NCBI RefSeq assembly: GCF_016808095.1
Contig: NC_068975.1
Coordinates: forward strand, 7,752,001 to 7,816,000
From: Vigna angularis
Taxonomy: Eukaryota > Streptophyta > Magnoliopsida > Fabales > Fabaceae
DNA length: 64,000 bases
Direction of reading: 5' to 3'
Shown here: positions 1 to 9,470 of the stretch, piece after piece
Position numbering within the stretch: position 1 is the stretch's first letter
How the letters are laid out: every line of letters begins with the position of its first letter
Program-made: the position numbers and the translations under genes
Notes under the pieces: model-generated
Database searches by the model: none
Told to the model about the DNA's origin: nothing
The model's input: only the letters and a program-made list of their open reading frames with translations

Positions 1-2
1 TT

Positions 3-74
3 TTCACCAAAGCATTGCCTAAGGATAGATTCTATGAGCTTAAAAGAGATTTAGGAATATTGAAAATATCTTAA
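3..74 (+). CDS. C-terminal end of copia pol (RNase H tail), partial
   Basis: The frame opening at base 3 reads FTKALPKDRF followed by about 13 residues and a stop at 72-74. FTK(A/P)LP is the conserved end of the copia RNase H domain. The rest of the polyprotein lies outside the window. There are no stops or frameshifts in the visible piece, so it could be the end of a once-functional pol. Confidence 0.8.
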   Translation, partial: FTKALPKDRFYELKRDLGILKIS

Positions 75-118
75 AAATGGAAATAGGTGAAATTTGCTGA
101 TTTTCGGAAATCAGCGTC

Positions 119-300
119 AGTTAATCGATTAGTCAGTGCCACTAATCGATTAGTGCTAATCGATTAGCACACCTTGTTAATCGATTAGCATACGTTACAG
201 GTAGTAAATACTGCAAAAACTAGCCGTTGTAACGGATATAAACGATCATTTTTTTAAATTTGAACGTTGGGGAGTGATTTTTTAGCCTATTTAAACCCCT
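119..300 (+). promoter_or_regulatory. candidate internal promoter upstream of the extra Sirevirus ORF
   Basis: Between the pol stop and the next ORF there are four copies of the palindrome TAATCGATTA (124-190), the motif that also crowds the LTRs of this family. A TATA-like CTATTTAAA lies at 288-296, about 113 bp before the ATG at 409. The motif cluster and TATA are seen directly; promoter function is inferred. The rest of 75-408 is non-coding. Confidence 0.4.
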
Positions 301-408
301 ACAATCCCTCATTTTACCCACTCACATTACCCATCACTCTACAACTCAAATTCTCTTCCTTTCTTCACTCAAATATACCACTGTCTTGCTGTCCAAATTT
401 TTCTTCTC

Positions 409-1542
409 ATGGCTGAACCCTCAAGAAGGAGAAGAAGAAGAAGTTATGCATCGGAAAGCAATCCTCCCGCACGTGGTCCAAATATTTATGGGTGGATTTC
501 AGATGATGGAAGGCATGCAGAATATCTAGAAAGGTGGAAAGAACGAAAGGTTTTTCGTCAAAAATTTGCTGATCTAAATTGGTTTACTGTAAATCAATTT
601 CAATTTTCTCAGAAATTGGTTGAGCAAGGCATCCAGCATCTCTTGCAACTTCGAGGGCATTACTATCCAGATTTGGTAAGAGTCTTTTACTATAATCTGA
701 AGGTCCAAAATGGTATTGTTTCCACTTGTGTTAAGGGTGTCGATATTATTCTTGATCATGACATTTGGACAAATGTCGCTCATCTTCCAATCCTAGCAAA
801 TAATCTGCGTGTGCCAAATGACTTTGGTGATTTCAACAAAATTGTGGCCTATCGCTCTTTCATGCGTAATCCTCAACAACCTCTACCAAATAGGAGATAT
901 CTTCTAGTAGGACATCTTAGAATGGAGGAAAGAGTGCTTCATTATCTTATTGTGTGGTTACTTTGTCCAAGAGGTTCAAACTTGGCACAATGCCTTGAAA
1001 CAGATTTGATGCTCATGTCTGCTATCACTCAAAACTTAAAAATCAATTGGGCAAGTCTAATCTCCGATACTATAGTACGTGCAAAGAGGTATGACCGAGC
1101 TCATCTTCCATATCCTCTCCTTATTTCCTTAATTTGTGTCTATAAAGGAGTTGATGTTACGGGAGAAAGATTTCTCTCCGTCTTACCAACTCATCAAATT
1201 GAGGAATCAGCACTGCATCAAATGGGTTTTATTCGACAAGGCAATATGTTTGTCCGTGCTGAAGGTGATAATGCACAAGATGCTGAGGAATCCGATGAAG
1301 CAGATGAAGCTATTCCTATGCCAGATCCAACAAATGTTGCTGGACCATCCCATCCTCCACAAGAATATAGTCTAGAAAGTATATCTAGACAAATTGAAGC
1401 AATGGCCTTTATGCAACAAACTAGGATGGATGACATGATGGCTTATCACAATCGTCGCTATGATGAAATTAATACTCACCTCAAGGAAATTGATGATAAG
1501 CTAGCCAAACTCTATGTTCCCGATAGTGATGATGAGTCTTAG
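409..1542 (+). CDS. extra Sirevirus ORF with a plant-transposon-protein-like domain
   Basis: Intact 377-aa ORF between pol and the 3' LTR, the place where SIRE1-type elements carry their env-like ORF. The N-terminus is basic (Arg-rich, about residues 5-12). The middle part (about 45-290) has the pattern VxxFYxN followed by VKGVDIxxDxxxW, which resembles the 'putative plant transposon protein' domain (Transposase_32, PF20167 from memory). An acidic stretch (about 287-305) leads into a probable C-terminal coiled coil (about 325-370). I see no signal peptide or membrane segment, so it does not look like an envelope protein. The same pattern recurs in the Athila-associated ORF at 9964-10359. Function is unknown. 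The start is the first ATG after a TATA-like box, and no frameshift is visible. Confidence 0.75.
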   Translation: MAEPSRRRRRRSYASESNPPARGPNIYGWISDDGRHAEYLERWKERKVFRQKFADLNWFTVNQFQFSQKLVEQGIQHLLQLRGHYYPDLVRVFYYNLKVQNGIVSTCVKGVDIILDHDIWTNVAHLPILANNLRVPNDFGDFNKIVAYRSFMRNPQQPLPNRRYLLVGHLRMEERVLHYLIVWLLCPRGSNLAQCLETDLMLMSAITQNLKINWASLISDTIVRAKRYDRAHLPYPLLISLICVYKGVDVTGERFLSVLPTHQIEESALHQMGFIRQGNMFVRAEGDNAQDAEESDEADEAIPMPDPTNVAGPSHPPQEYSLESISRQIEAMAFMQQTRMDDMMAYHNRRYDEINTHLKEIDDKLAKLYVPDSDDES

Positions 1543-1887
1543 GCACTTTATGCTTCTATGCTTTTTATAGTGTGAGTGCTATATATTTTACTCCTTTGTA
1601 TGCTTGCCTCTTTAAATTCAATAAAGTATTTTGTTTCTCCTTAATATTTCTATGCATATATCCTTTTATTAAGGGGGAGTATAATTTCAAATAAATTTAG
1701 GGGGAGCAATTATACATCACTTTTTAATAATGATCAAAAAGGGGGAGAAATAAAATATTTAAAGCCTTAAACTTATTTCTAAGTTCACTAACAATTGTTT
1801 CTTCCTTAAGTTGTGTTTTAAATACAGATTATTATCAAAAGCTTTAAACATCAAGAAGGTTTTGATCATCATCAAAAAGGGGGAGAT
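1543..1887 (+). other. Sirevirus 3' untranslated region with multiple polypurine tracts
   Basis: Four GGGGGAG tracts are seen, at about 1671-1679, 1700-1706, 1738-1746 and 1875-1886. The last directly precedes the LTR and is the likely primer for plus-strand DNA synthesis. Repeated polypurine tracts upstream of the 3' LTR are a known Sirevirus signature. The same arrangement occurs in reverse at 50681-50900. Confidence 0.7.
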
Positions 1888-2842
1888 TGTTAGCAAAATG
1901 ATGAAGATGAAGTTTTGATGATATCTAAATCAAGTCAAGAACATTCAAGACTCATGAAGAATGATTTTTGAAGACTTGTAACTTTTGTAATAACTGTATG
2001 AACATAGGAAATTAGTGGTTTTATGTATGCATTCAAAAGTGATGTAAAAATGTACCAAGAAGCAAAAACTGTGCAGTGCTAATCGATTAACAGGGGTAAA
2101 TAATCGATTATTCCAGAGAGTAATGGAAAAGCTCAGCACTGCATGCTAATCGATTAACATGGGCTGTTAATCGATTAGCAACTTAAGATAATCGATTAAC
2201 ACAGTCAGAAAGGCTAAAATCGAAAAATGGAAGAGCCTTTGGATGAGTCTATAAATAGACTCTCATTTCCTCTCAAGGTGATCAGCTACAACTCTTCCCT
2301 TGTGCTCAAATACTCCGAAACTCTTGAGAATTGTGTGCTCTTGCTCAGCTAAGGAAACTCTGTCTGTAGAGTTGGTGAAATACTGCTACGGTGATAGAGG
2401 AATAGCTGGTTCATACTTGGTGCGTCTAAGGAAGTGTTCGGAAGAGGAAGTCATCCTTCGTGAAGTATTCGGAGGAAGTGTTTCATCCTTTGTGAAGATT
2501 CAAAGGAGGTGTTGCTTCATCTCTTGTGGCATCAAGAGAGGTGTTTTCTAAACTTTTACAAATTGTATCTGTGTGATTGTAGTTTGTAATTGTTTTGTGA
2601 TTAGTGAAGTGTTTATCTTGTTTTGAGATAAGCGACTGGACGTAGGATTGGTAAGATCCGAACCAGGATAAAATCATCTGTGCAAATTTCTCTCAACCTT
2701 TCTATTTTATTATCTTTATTATTTGCTAAGTAAGTTTAATTGAATAGAAATTTTTAAGGCACACGTTTTTAGTAAGAACCAATTCACCCCCCCTCTTGGT
2801 TTGTTATTCCACGCTAATCATTCCGCTGCAGCCGCTCTGACA
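1888..2842 (+). repeat. Sirevirus 3' LTR
   Basis: 955-bp LTR starting TGTTAGC and ending CTGACA. It is the same family as the LTRs at 49598-50680 and 53069-54151 (reverse orientation), recognisable from the first 200 bp and from the last 100 bp with the run before the LTR end. It holds five AATCGATTA-type palindromes (about 2079-2200) and a TATA box inside a perfect inverted repeat, GAGTCTAT/ATAGACTC, at 2245-2262. Confidence 0.85.
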
Positions 2843-3036
2843 TTTTTCTCTCATCTAAAATCTTGCCACTTCTAGTAACAACAACTTTGCATTCCTTTCT
2901 GGAGTTAGCTTTCATGTTACTCCCCGGATCGTCCAGCTTCTGAAGTATGTGATTAAGCTGGCTCCCTATCCTTCTGAATGCCACCTAATTGTTTTTATGA
3001 TGAGAATCAAACATCTGCATTATCTGTTGAATTGTG
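2843..3036 (-). pseudogene. Athila-type gag fragment
   Basis: Read on the minus strand, this encodes a segment with IGSQLNHILQKLDD and then NSRKECKVVVTRSGK. That matches the conserved gag-protease linker (N-P-R-E-E-C-K-A) of plant Ty3/gypsy elements and is homologous to 11980-12150 in this window. It lies just inside the primer binding site of the LTR at 3059-4073. The Sirevirus at 1-2842 interrupts it. Confidence 0.7.
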
Positions 3037-3052
3037 TCTGGCAACGGCGCCA
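3037..3052 (-). other. primer binding site, tRNA-Asp type
   Basis: On the minus strand TGGCGCCGTTGCC directly follows the LTR (after a short AAGTTTT spacer). This is the binding site complementary to the 3' end of plant tRNA-Asp used by Athila/Calypso-type Ty3/gypsy elements (from memory). It fixes the orientation of the LTR at 3059-4073 as a minus-strand 5' LTR. Confidence 0.75.
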
Positions 3053-3058
3053 AAAACT

Positions 3059-4073
3059 TGTTGATGGATTGGCAAGTGTAGAGTAACATAAAGATGAATG
3101 GAGGTTGTTTATAAAATGAGATGATTATGTTGTTAGGGTTTGATTTCACTAAGTTTACTCTCATGTATATAAGAATTATTCTTTTTGCATTAATGCTAAC
3201 GTCACTCACTAAATTACTTAGAACACGATCCCTCGGCGCAATAAGCCTGCCTTAATTCGTAGTTCGTGCAATTCCTAGCGTTCCTAGAAAATTAAGTCTG
3301 AAGATCAAGAGCTTAAGACGACCAAGTACTCATACCCTCATTGTTGAGAAATATTACCCTTGGGAGAATTCAACAAGAACCATGAGAGTTCACAAGGTTA
3401 CACCATCCCCCAACAACTAATAGAGTTTAGTTCCCCATAGACAATGAGAAACTAGATGAATAATGGAAAAACATGAGATAGTGAAACCCTAAAAGTAGAA
3501 GAGTGTGCTATTGTGTTGCTCTAGCCAGAGATACCAAACCTAAAGCGCCTGGGCCCTTTAAATAAAGTCGAAAAAGAGTAGAAATAGGGCCCGGTCCAAA
3601 AGAGTCAAAACAGAGAAAAAACTAGGCCTAATCCACGACACAAGATGCTCGGGCTCCCCATTTAGGACGCCCGGGCGATGGACGATCCTCATGTAAGGCT
3701 GGAGCCTTCAATTGGACGCCCAAGCTGCGAGGTTTGACGCTCAAGCGGCCTAGGAGGGCGCCCGAGCGGTGGACGTCGTTTTTTCGAGGCTCAAGCCTCC
3801 AGATAAGGTGCCCAAGCTTCGTGCGGTTCCTCCTTTTGGTGCTTTTCCAAGCCTTTCTAAGCTCTAACTCCTTAGTACTTCATCTCTTCTTTCCGCATTC
3901 TCTCATTCCCTATCAAAACAAGGGAATTTAGTCATAAAATCATCAAATTCAACCTCAACTCTCTTATTCACACAACTTAATGAAAAAGCATGAGTCCAAG
4001 CAAATTTCTAAGTGAAAAAGGGTGTATAGTATCAAAATTACATCAGAAATAACGGTATTTTCAACCGTTAACA
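3059..4073 (-). repeat. Athila-type 5' LTR, subfamily B
   Basis: It runs from TGTTGATGG to CCGTTAACA on the plus strand; in its own orientation it starts near TAACGG and ends CCATCAACA. It contains the family's GC-rich island (gcgcccgggc-like motifs, about 3650-3790), a TATA region read as TTTAAATAAAG (about 3560-3570), and the gggagaattcaacaag block. Compared with the copy at 20584-22076 it has an internal deletion. The border at 4073 adjoins a CACTA end. Confidence 0.7.
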
Positions 4074-4351
4074 TTGCGTACGGATTTTTTTGTATGTAAT
4101 TACATACGGTTTTTTATGTATGTAATTACATACAGATTTTATATATAGATTTTTTTTCGTATGTAATTACATACGGATAAATCTGTATATAAATTATATA
4201 CGGATATATCCGTATATAACTTAGCTACGATAGTTTTATATACGAATTTTTATCCGTATATAAGCCGTATGTAACCAAGTGTTATATACGGATTTTGGGC
4301 CTTATACACGGATTTTGGTTGTATGTAATTTAATGTTTTTTTCTTGTAGTG
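4074..4351 (+). mobile_element. CACTA (En/Spm) 3' terminal fragment with subterminal repeats
   Basis: It ends in TTCTTGTAGTG, the reverse complement of the classic plant CACTACAAGAA terminus. The 275 bp before that are packed with CCGTATGTAATTACATACGG-like palindromes and CCGTATAT repeats in both orientations, as expected for CACTA subterminal repeats bound by the transposase. No matching CACTA left end lies nearby, so only one end remains. It interrupts a copia-like sequence that resumes at about 4352. Confidence 0.6.
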
Positions 4352-5447
4352 AGTGTAATTCCATCACTAATGGTTTTTATGAGTCTCTTGAAGTAGGTTT
4401 ATTGCGAGACAAAGAAAATGGCATAGATGGACGGGAATCCAGAGTTGAAAGAGTAAACCTGCAGGCAAAAAAATTTACTAAATTCCTCAACAAGGAGAAA
4501 TGTGACGAGCATCAAAGTGATGATAAAAAGAAGATCAACCAAGAAATTCTGTCAGGAACTGATCTTATCATGATGGCCAAATCTGAACCCATGAAAGCAT
4601 GTTTGGAACTAGAAACAAAGGGATCCATGTGTATCTGGATAGCGGGTGTTCAAGGCACATGACAGGAGATCCAACAAAATTCACAAGCATCTCTTACAAG
4701 CGACTGGTCATGTCACATACGGTGATAATAATAAGGGTAAAATCATCGGCATTGGTAAAATTCAAACACCTTCTCCATATGAAATATATAATGTATTGTT
4801 TGTTGAAGGGTTGTTACATAATCTGCTTAGTATTAGCCAATTGTGTGACAAAGGATTGGAAATAATATTTGAACCAAAGTACTGTTTAATAAGAAATGGT
4901 CAAATTGGTGAGTTGTTATTAATAGGACAGAGATATAACAACATATACATAATCGAAATTAGAAAAACTTCTTTCAAGTATGTTGTATGTCTTTTGTCTA
5001 AAGAAGATGATGCATGGTTATGGCACAAAAGACTAGCTCACATGAATATGGGTCAATTAAACAAAATGATGTCTAAAGATCTTGTTATTTGTCTTCCAAA
5101 CATTCGTTACGGTTCTGAAAGATTATGTGATGCCTGTAAAAAATGAAAGCAAACAAGAATGTCCTTTAAAAACAAAAGAGAAATATCCACTACCAGACCA
5201 CTTGAATTATTGCACATGGACTTGTTTGGTCCTTCAAGAGTAAGGAGTCTAGGTGGTAATTTGTATGGTTTAGTGATTGTTGATGACTATTCTCGTTTTA
5301 TTTGGACTTTCTTTATTGCTACTAAAAATGAAACTTTCAAGGTTTTTAAGAAATTTGCAGCAATAATCCAGAACGAGAAAGAACTAAAGTTAAATCCATT
5401 CGAAGTGATCATGGCCGAGAATTTCAAAATGAGTTGTTTGATACCGT
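4352..5447 (+). pseudogene. Ty1/copia pol remnant (protease, pre-integrase, integrase)
   Basis: Three frames have to be joined. Frame one (about 4599-4700) has the protease motif YLDSGCSRHMTGD. Frame two (to a TGA at 5144) has the gag-pre-integrase WHKRLAHMN. Frame three (5159 onward) has the integrase core start LLHMDLFGP and VIVDDYSRF with two catalytic Asp regions. It is cut off just after the RSDHGREF segment, so the catalytic Glu, RT and RNase H are missing. It belongs to the Sirevirus side of copia judging by motif spacing (inference). Bases 4352-4598 are probably decayed gag C-terminus. Confidence 0.8.
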
Positions 5448-5533
5448 GATGGAGGTTTGCTTTGAGGATGCTTCTTGAACAAGAGATGCTCTCCAAGGTG
5501 CATTGATCAAGCTCTTCAAAGCAAACCTCCATC
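5448..5533 (+). repeat. 18-bp perfect inverted repeat at a copia/gypsy junction
   Basis: GATGGAGGTTTGCTTTGA at 5448-5465 is repeated in reverse complement at 5516-5533, with a 50-bp loop. The right arm ends at the CATCA that precedes a primer-binding-like site, so it is probably the end of a truncated gypsy LTR. The left arm lies where the copia integrase frame breaks. Confidence 0.6.
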
Positions 5534-5536
5534 ATT

Positions 5537-5549
5537 TGGTATCAAGAGC
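5537..5549 (+). other. primer binding site, tRNA-iMet type (one-base insertion)
   Basis: TGGTATCAAGAGC, versus the canonical TGGTATCAGAGC complementary to initiator Met tRNA. It marks the 5' internal border of the gypsy element whose gag starts at 7457. The LTR upstream is almost entirely missing. Confidence 0.55.
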
Positions 5550-7456
5550 TATGGTCACTATCTTGGAAGTCTTCAAGAGATAAATGTCTCAAAGTTCTTA
5601 CCCATTTTTTTTACCCATTTGTGCTCTTGTGAATTCCTTGTTGTTTCATCTTTTTCAACATGTCTAATATGTTGTTTGAGTCATGAGTATGTCTTGTATG
5701 TCTTGAAATATTGATTCAAATTAATTGTTCTTCTTGAATCATCTATGTTGTGTACTTAGAATTTCCAATTTTTCTATTTGCATGAGTGCAAAGTTTATGG
5801 GTTTGTGTCATGGGTTTAGGTCATCTTTTGAGTCATTTTATTTGATTTTATAATCCTATTGTTTTGTCATAAGTCTTGTATGTCGATATATGTCATCACA
5901 TCTTTGTTGAACTTGAAAGAAAAATTGCAAACATTGAAAACTTCAAACCTACCCATTTTGTGAAATCTGGTGCAAAGAGCTGTCTGGACTCGATTTTGAA
6001 AAATTAACTGCAACCAGAACAGAGGTCCAAATGCTACGTTTTATATGTCACTGGTAAGATCTTTGAGTCTAGTTTCCAGGAAAAAAAACGTCATCTCATT
6101 TAGAAATCTGTAGAAAAAGTTATGGGTAAAACATTGAGCAAAGGTCAGACCTGTCCAGTTCCAGCGTGAAATTTCGGATTTTTATGTTTTGGGTGTTTCT
6201 GGGTTTTCTTTGAGTTTTATGAGTGTATTCATACTTGTTTTTGAATATGAGTTGTGCACAGATTATGATGCTTGTTGTGTTCTAAAAAATTACTTGATAA
6301 AAACAAAAGATCCCTCAATCAAAAAAAGAAAAGAAAAGAAAAGAAAAGGGACAAAAGAAGTGAAAAAAATTATCAAAAGAAAAGAACACAACAACAACAA
6401 GAAACTCAATTTTGGACTTGAATTTTAAGTGTTGTTTGCAATTTTTCAGCAAGTGTTTTGCCTTGGCTAATCTGGTTGGTCTTGTATTCTTAGTTTTATT
6501 CATCTATTCTAGCACCTTTCTTTAGGAATTCCATTCGAGTGCCTTCCTATTTGACTTACCTTAATTTTTTGCTTGTCATTCTTGGCTTTCCTTGAAGTAT
6601 TTTTTGCTTTTATTTTTGGCCTCTTTGGTGTTGGAAACAAAAATTTGGTTGGTGGTTCTTTGTGGAGATTGACTAACATTGAAGATAGCATTTTTGAAGG
6701 CTAAAAAGAAGGCTAAAAGAAGCATTTCTCCTTGGACTTTGGAGGGAGATAACTACATGGTTTTGGAGTGAATCAAGAGAGGACAAACACTTGAAAGAAG
6801 CAAGGAATTAGGGTCTGTTTTTTCACTTTTATTGGCTATTATTTTTGTTTCACAAAACCTTTGTGTTCTTGTAATTTTTTTAGTTGATTTCATTTTCTAT
6901 TTTCTTGGTGTCTTGGGAAAATATCTTTGGTACAATCCCATCTCCATTGCTAAAATTGTGTAATAGTTTAGTTTCCACTGTTAAAAGTGAAGGTGTGTCA
7001 AGTGGCTCTTAAGTGTCATTTGAAACTTCACATAAGACCGTTAGTTTGCTTGTTTACAAAGCATTCAATTCTTTCTACTTTCCTTTTATACATTGTCTTC
7101 TTTGTCTTTTAAGTCTCTGTGGTACTTAGGTTGTTTGAAAACATCTTAGACAAACCTTTCTTTGGTTTTAGGAGCATTCTTTGCATTTGCATTTAAAAAA
7201 AGTTTTGGAAGATTTCTACTTAGACGCTTAGGTAAGGGTAATCTAAGAAAACTCTGGCTAGGAAGGACTTGCTTTTTAAGCTTGTCCATTGTGACTCACC
7301 TCTCCTTCTTGGGAGCTACTTGGAACATTCTTACTCTATTGTTTCTCATTAGAAATCATCCACCCAAAAAGAAATTTTTACTTGTGAAAATCTTTTCTCA
7401 CTCATAGTTGTAAAGTGTTTTGAAAACCTTTGTGAAAATCTTTTAAACATTACAAC
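5550..7456 (+). other. long 5' leader of a Ty3/gypsy element
   Basis: About 1.9 kb without a credible gene. ORFs here are short and low-complexity. The last 500 bp (6960-7456) are clearly homologous to 62560-63033 in front of the second gag copy, including the block 'tgtcaag-ggctc' and the run around 'cttgtccattgtgactc'. So it is a conserved leader and not random spacer. Confidence 0.6.
6987..7031 (+). other. conserved stem-loop in the gypsy leader
   Basis: GTGAAG (6987-6992) can pair with CTTCAC (7026-7031). The loop contains TGTCAAG and AAGTGTCA. The homologous site at 62584-62627 forms a longer 9-bp stem. One stem position changes as a pair between the copies (G-C here, A-T there). A role in packaging, dimerisation or translation is speculation. 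Confidence 0.45.
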
Positions 7457-8230
7457 ATGAGTGATCATTCTCAATCAAGTGTTCATGGTAGTATAAGAGA
7501 TAGTCAAGAGGACTTACATCTTAGGTATGAACTTACACAAAAAGTAAGCAAGTTAGAAAGTATGTTTACTGAGTTTATGAGAGAAAAAAGGAGAGAAAAA
7601 CAACAAGCTGAGTCATCCAATAGAAGAAGGTACGCTAGAGAAACATACATCTCTCATAGTAGAAATGAGCTTCAAAATAGTCACCACAATGAAAACTTCT
7701 ACCATTCTAGTTTGGATGATCGGTTTTGGGATCATGATCGTTTCTAGATTAAGTATACTAAGAATGAGTTGCGTTTAAGAGCTGAGAATGACATTCCACA
7801 TTTTGGTAGAGAAGTTGATCCGATGTAATACTTAGCTTGGGAAGAAAAGATTGAAAAACTTCAACCATTCATTATTAAGTGTAGTAACTTTCACATAGTT
7901 TGGTTGTGTACTTTTAGATTTGAGAGGCATGCATATGATTGGTGGTATCAAAGGAAAAATGATTTAAAAATGGTATCAAATCACCAATCAGAGATTGGAA
8001 TGATCTAAGAGCTTGCATGCGAAGAAAATTTGAAAAGAGCTTAAATATGAAAAGAGAGAACTCATGGAGAAAGATAGAGAATCTATTAGAGGAGAAAAAG
8101 AGTTCTTTCTTAAAGAGAAGGAGTTTGAAGAGAAATGTGAGAAGCTCTTGATGGATGAGGAAAGAAGAGAAATTGAAAGAGAGAAAGAGGAACAAATACA
8201 ACAAGAGAAAAGAGTTAGAGAGGAGGAAGC
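7457..8230 (+). pseudogene. Ty3/gypsy gag, 5' half, decayed and interrupted
   Basis: It opens with a 96-aa frame (ATG at 7457; Ser- and Arg-rich, coiled-coil like) related to the gag start at 63034. After a TAG at 7745, decayed gag core sequence follows (ENDIPHFGREVDP, RHAYDWWYQ, ELACMRRKF-like in shifted frames), then a Glu/Lys/Arg repeat region. The frame is cut at 8230 by the Athila-type insertion; GAAGC at 8226-8230 is duplicated at 26902-26906, where the same charged gag region continues. Several stops make it non-functional. Confidence 0.75.
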
Positions 8231-9004
8231 TGATAACGGTTAATTTCACCGTTATTTGAGAGTAAATTTTGATAACAAATGAACCCTTTTTTACTTAGAA
8301 ACTTGTTTGTTCTCCTGTTTTTAGTTTATTTTGATGAATAAGAGAGTTGAGGTTATAGTTTAATATTTTATCACTAAATTCCATTGATTTTGTAGGAAAC
8401 TGGGATGAATTGAAAGAGGAGTTAAATGTCAAGAAATTGGAACTCAAAAAGGACAGAAAGAGCACCAGAAGAGAAGGTTGGTAAAGGTCGCAGTCACACT
8501 TGGGCACCCTCTTTGGGGCGTTGAGCGCCAACCGTTATGTAACGTCTCACGCTTGAGCACCCTAAGTGAGGCGCTGAGCGGTGTCAACGTTGGCCCGTGA
8601 TCCAATTCAGCCCTATTTAAGGATTTGCTCGACCTAGAGAGAGTATATTTTGACAAAATTGACACAAATTCATATTTTCTTCAATGCTCTGGAGGCAGAA
8701 GTGGATGCAGAAGCTCTCCTCTTCACTATTTAGGGTTTCTCTTTCATTATGATTCCATTGTTCATTTAGTTTCCCCATGACAAGGGCGAACTAAATTAAA
8801 TTCGTTTTTGGGGGATGATGTAACCTTGTGAACTCTCATGTATTTGAATTGATTCCAATATTTTTATGCTTCTTTCATTAATTGTTAGGGTTATTCTTCT
8901 TTGCTCAATGCTTGTTATGTTTAACTCATTCATGGCATGATTATTTGTTTTCGTGATATGGACACATACAGGGAATCCTAGATCTGGAGAATTTTCTCCC
9001 AAAC
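8231..9004 (+). repeat. outer Athila-type 5' LTR (truncated)
   Basis: Starts TGATAACGG and contains the GC island (about 8500-8590, gcgttgagcgcc motifs) and the CCTATTTAAGGA TATA region (8612-8623). Similarity to the 3' LTR at 25966 stops at about 9004 (ctcccaaa), where a second LTR fragment begins. The missing 3' third would have held the primer-site junction. Confidence 0.65.
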
Positions 9005-9470
9005 ACGTTATCTGTGATGTAATTTTGATACTAAATGTACCCTTTTTTACTTAGAAACTTGCTTTAACTCATGTTTTTGCTTTAGTTTTGTGAATAAGAG
9101 AGTTGAGGTTATACTTGATGATTTTATCACTAAATTCTCTTAATTTTGTAGGCTATTGAAATGATTTGAAGGAAGAGTTAAAGTACCAAAAAGTTGGAAT
9201 GCAGAAAAGTCAACCAGAGTGCAGAAAAGTAAACCAAAGTGAAGAAAAGTCAACTAGAATGTAGTCTGTGAGGCTTGGGCGCCCTGTTTGGAGGCTTGAT
9301 CGCCAGAAATTGACGTCCACCGCCCGGGCGCCCTAAATGGAGCGCCCAAGCGTTGTGCGTGGAGGATTAGGCCCAGTTTTTGCTCTGTTTTGACTATTTT
9401 GCACTGGGCCCTATTTCTACTCTTTTCCGACTTTATTTAAAGGACCCAGGCGCTCTAGGTTTTGTATCTC
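9005..9470 (+). repeat. Athila-type LTR fragment (plus)
   Basis: Begins near ACGTTATCTGTGATG, runs through the 'gaataagagagttgagg' block, a GC island (9270-9360) and a TATA region (TTTATTTAAAGGA, about 9431-9443), and is cut at 9470 by a minus-strand LTR. It keeps only the U3 part. Confidence 0.6.

Larger units (their letters stand above)
1..2842 (+). mobile_element. 3' part of a Ty1/copia Sirevirus (SIRE/Maximus type)
   Basis: The order seen is: C-terminal end of a copia RNase H, a spacer with clustered AT-rich palindromes and a TATA-like box, an extra 377-aa ORF, four purine tracts, and a 3' LTR ending in GACA. An extra ORF after pol and multiple polypurine tracts are known Sirevirus traits. 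The element runs off the left edge, so its 5' LTR, gag and most of pol are not visible. On the right it abuts gag sequence of a minus-strand Athila-type element, so it was inserted into that element. The target duplication cannot be checked because the left end is missing. Confidence 0.85.

Noticed and set aside
409..1542. Retroviral-type envelope gene
   Set aside because: It sits in the env-like slot, but I see no signal peptide, membrane anchor or cleavage site; it resembles the plant-transposon-protein domain instead.
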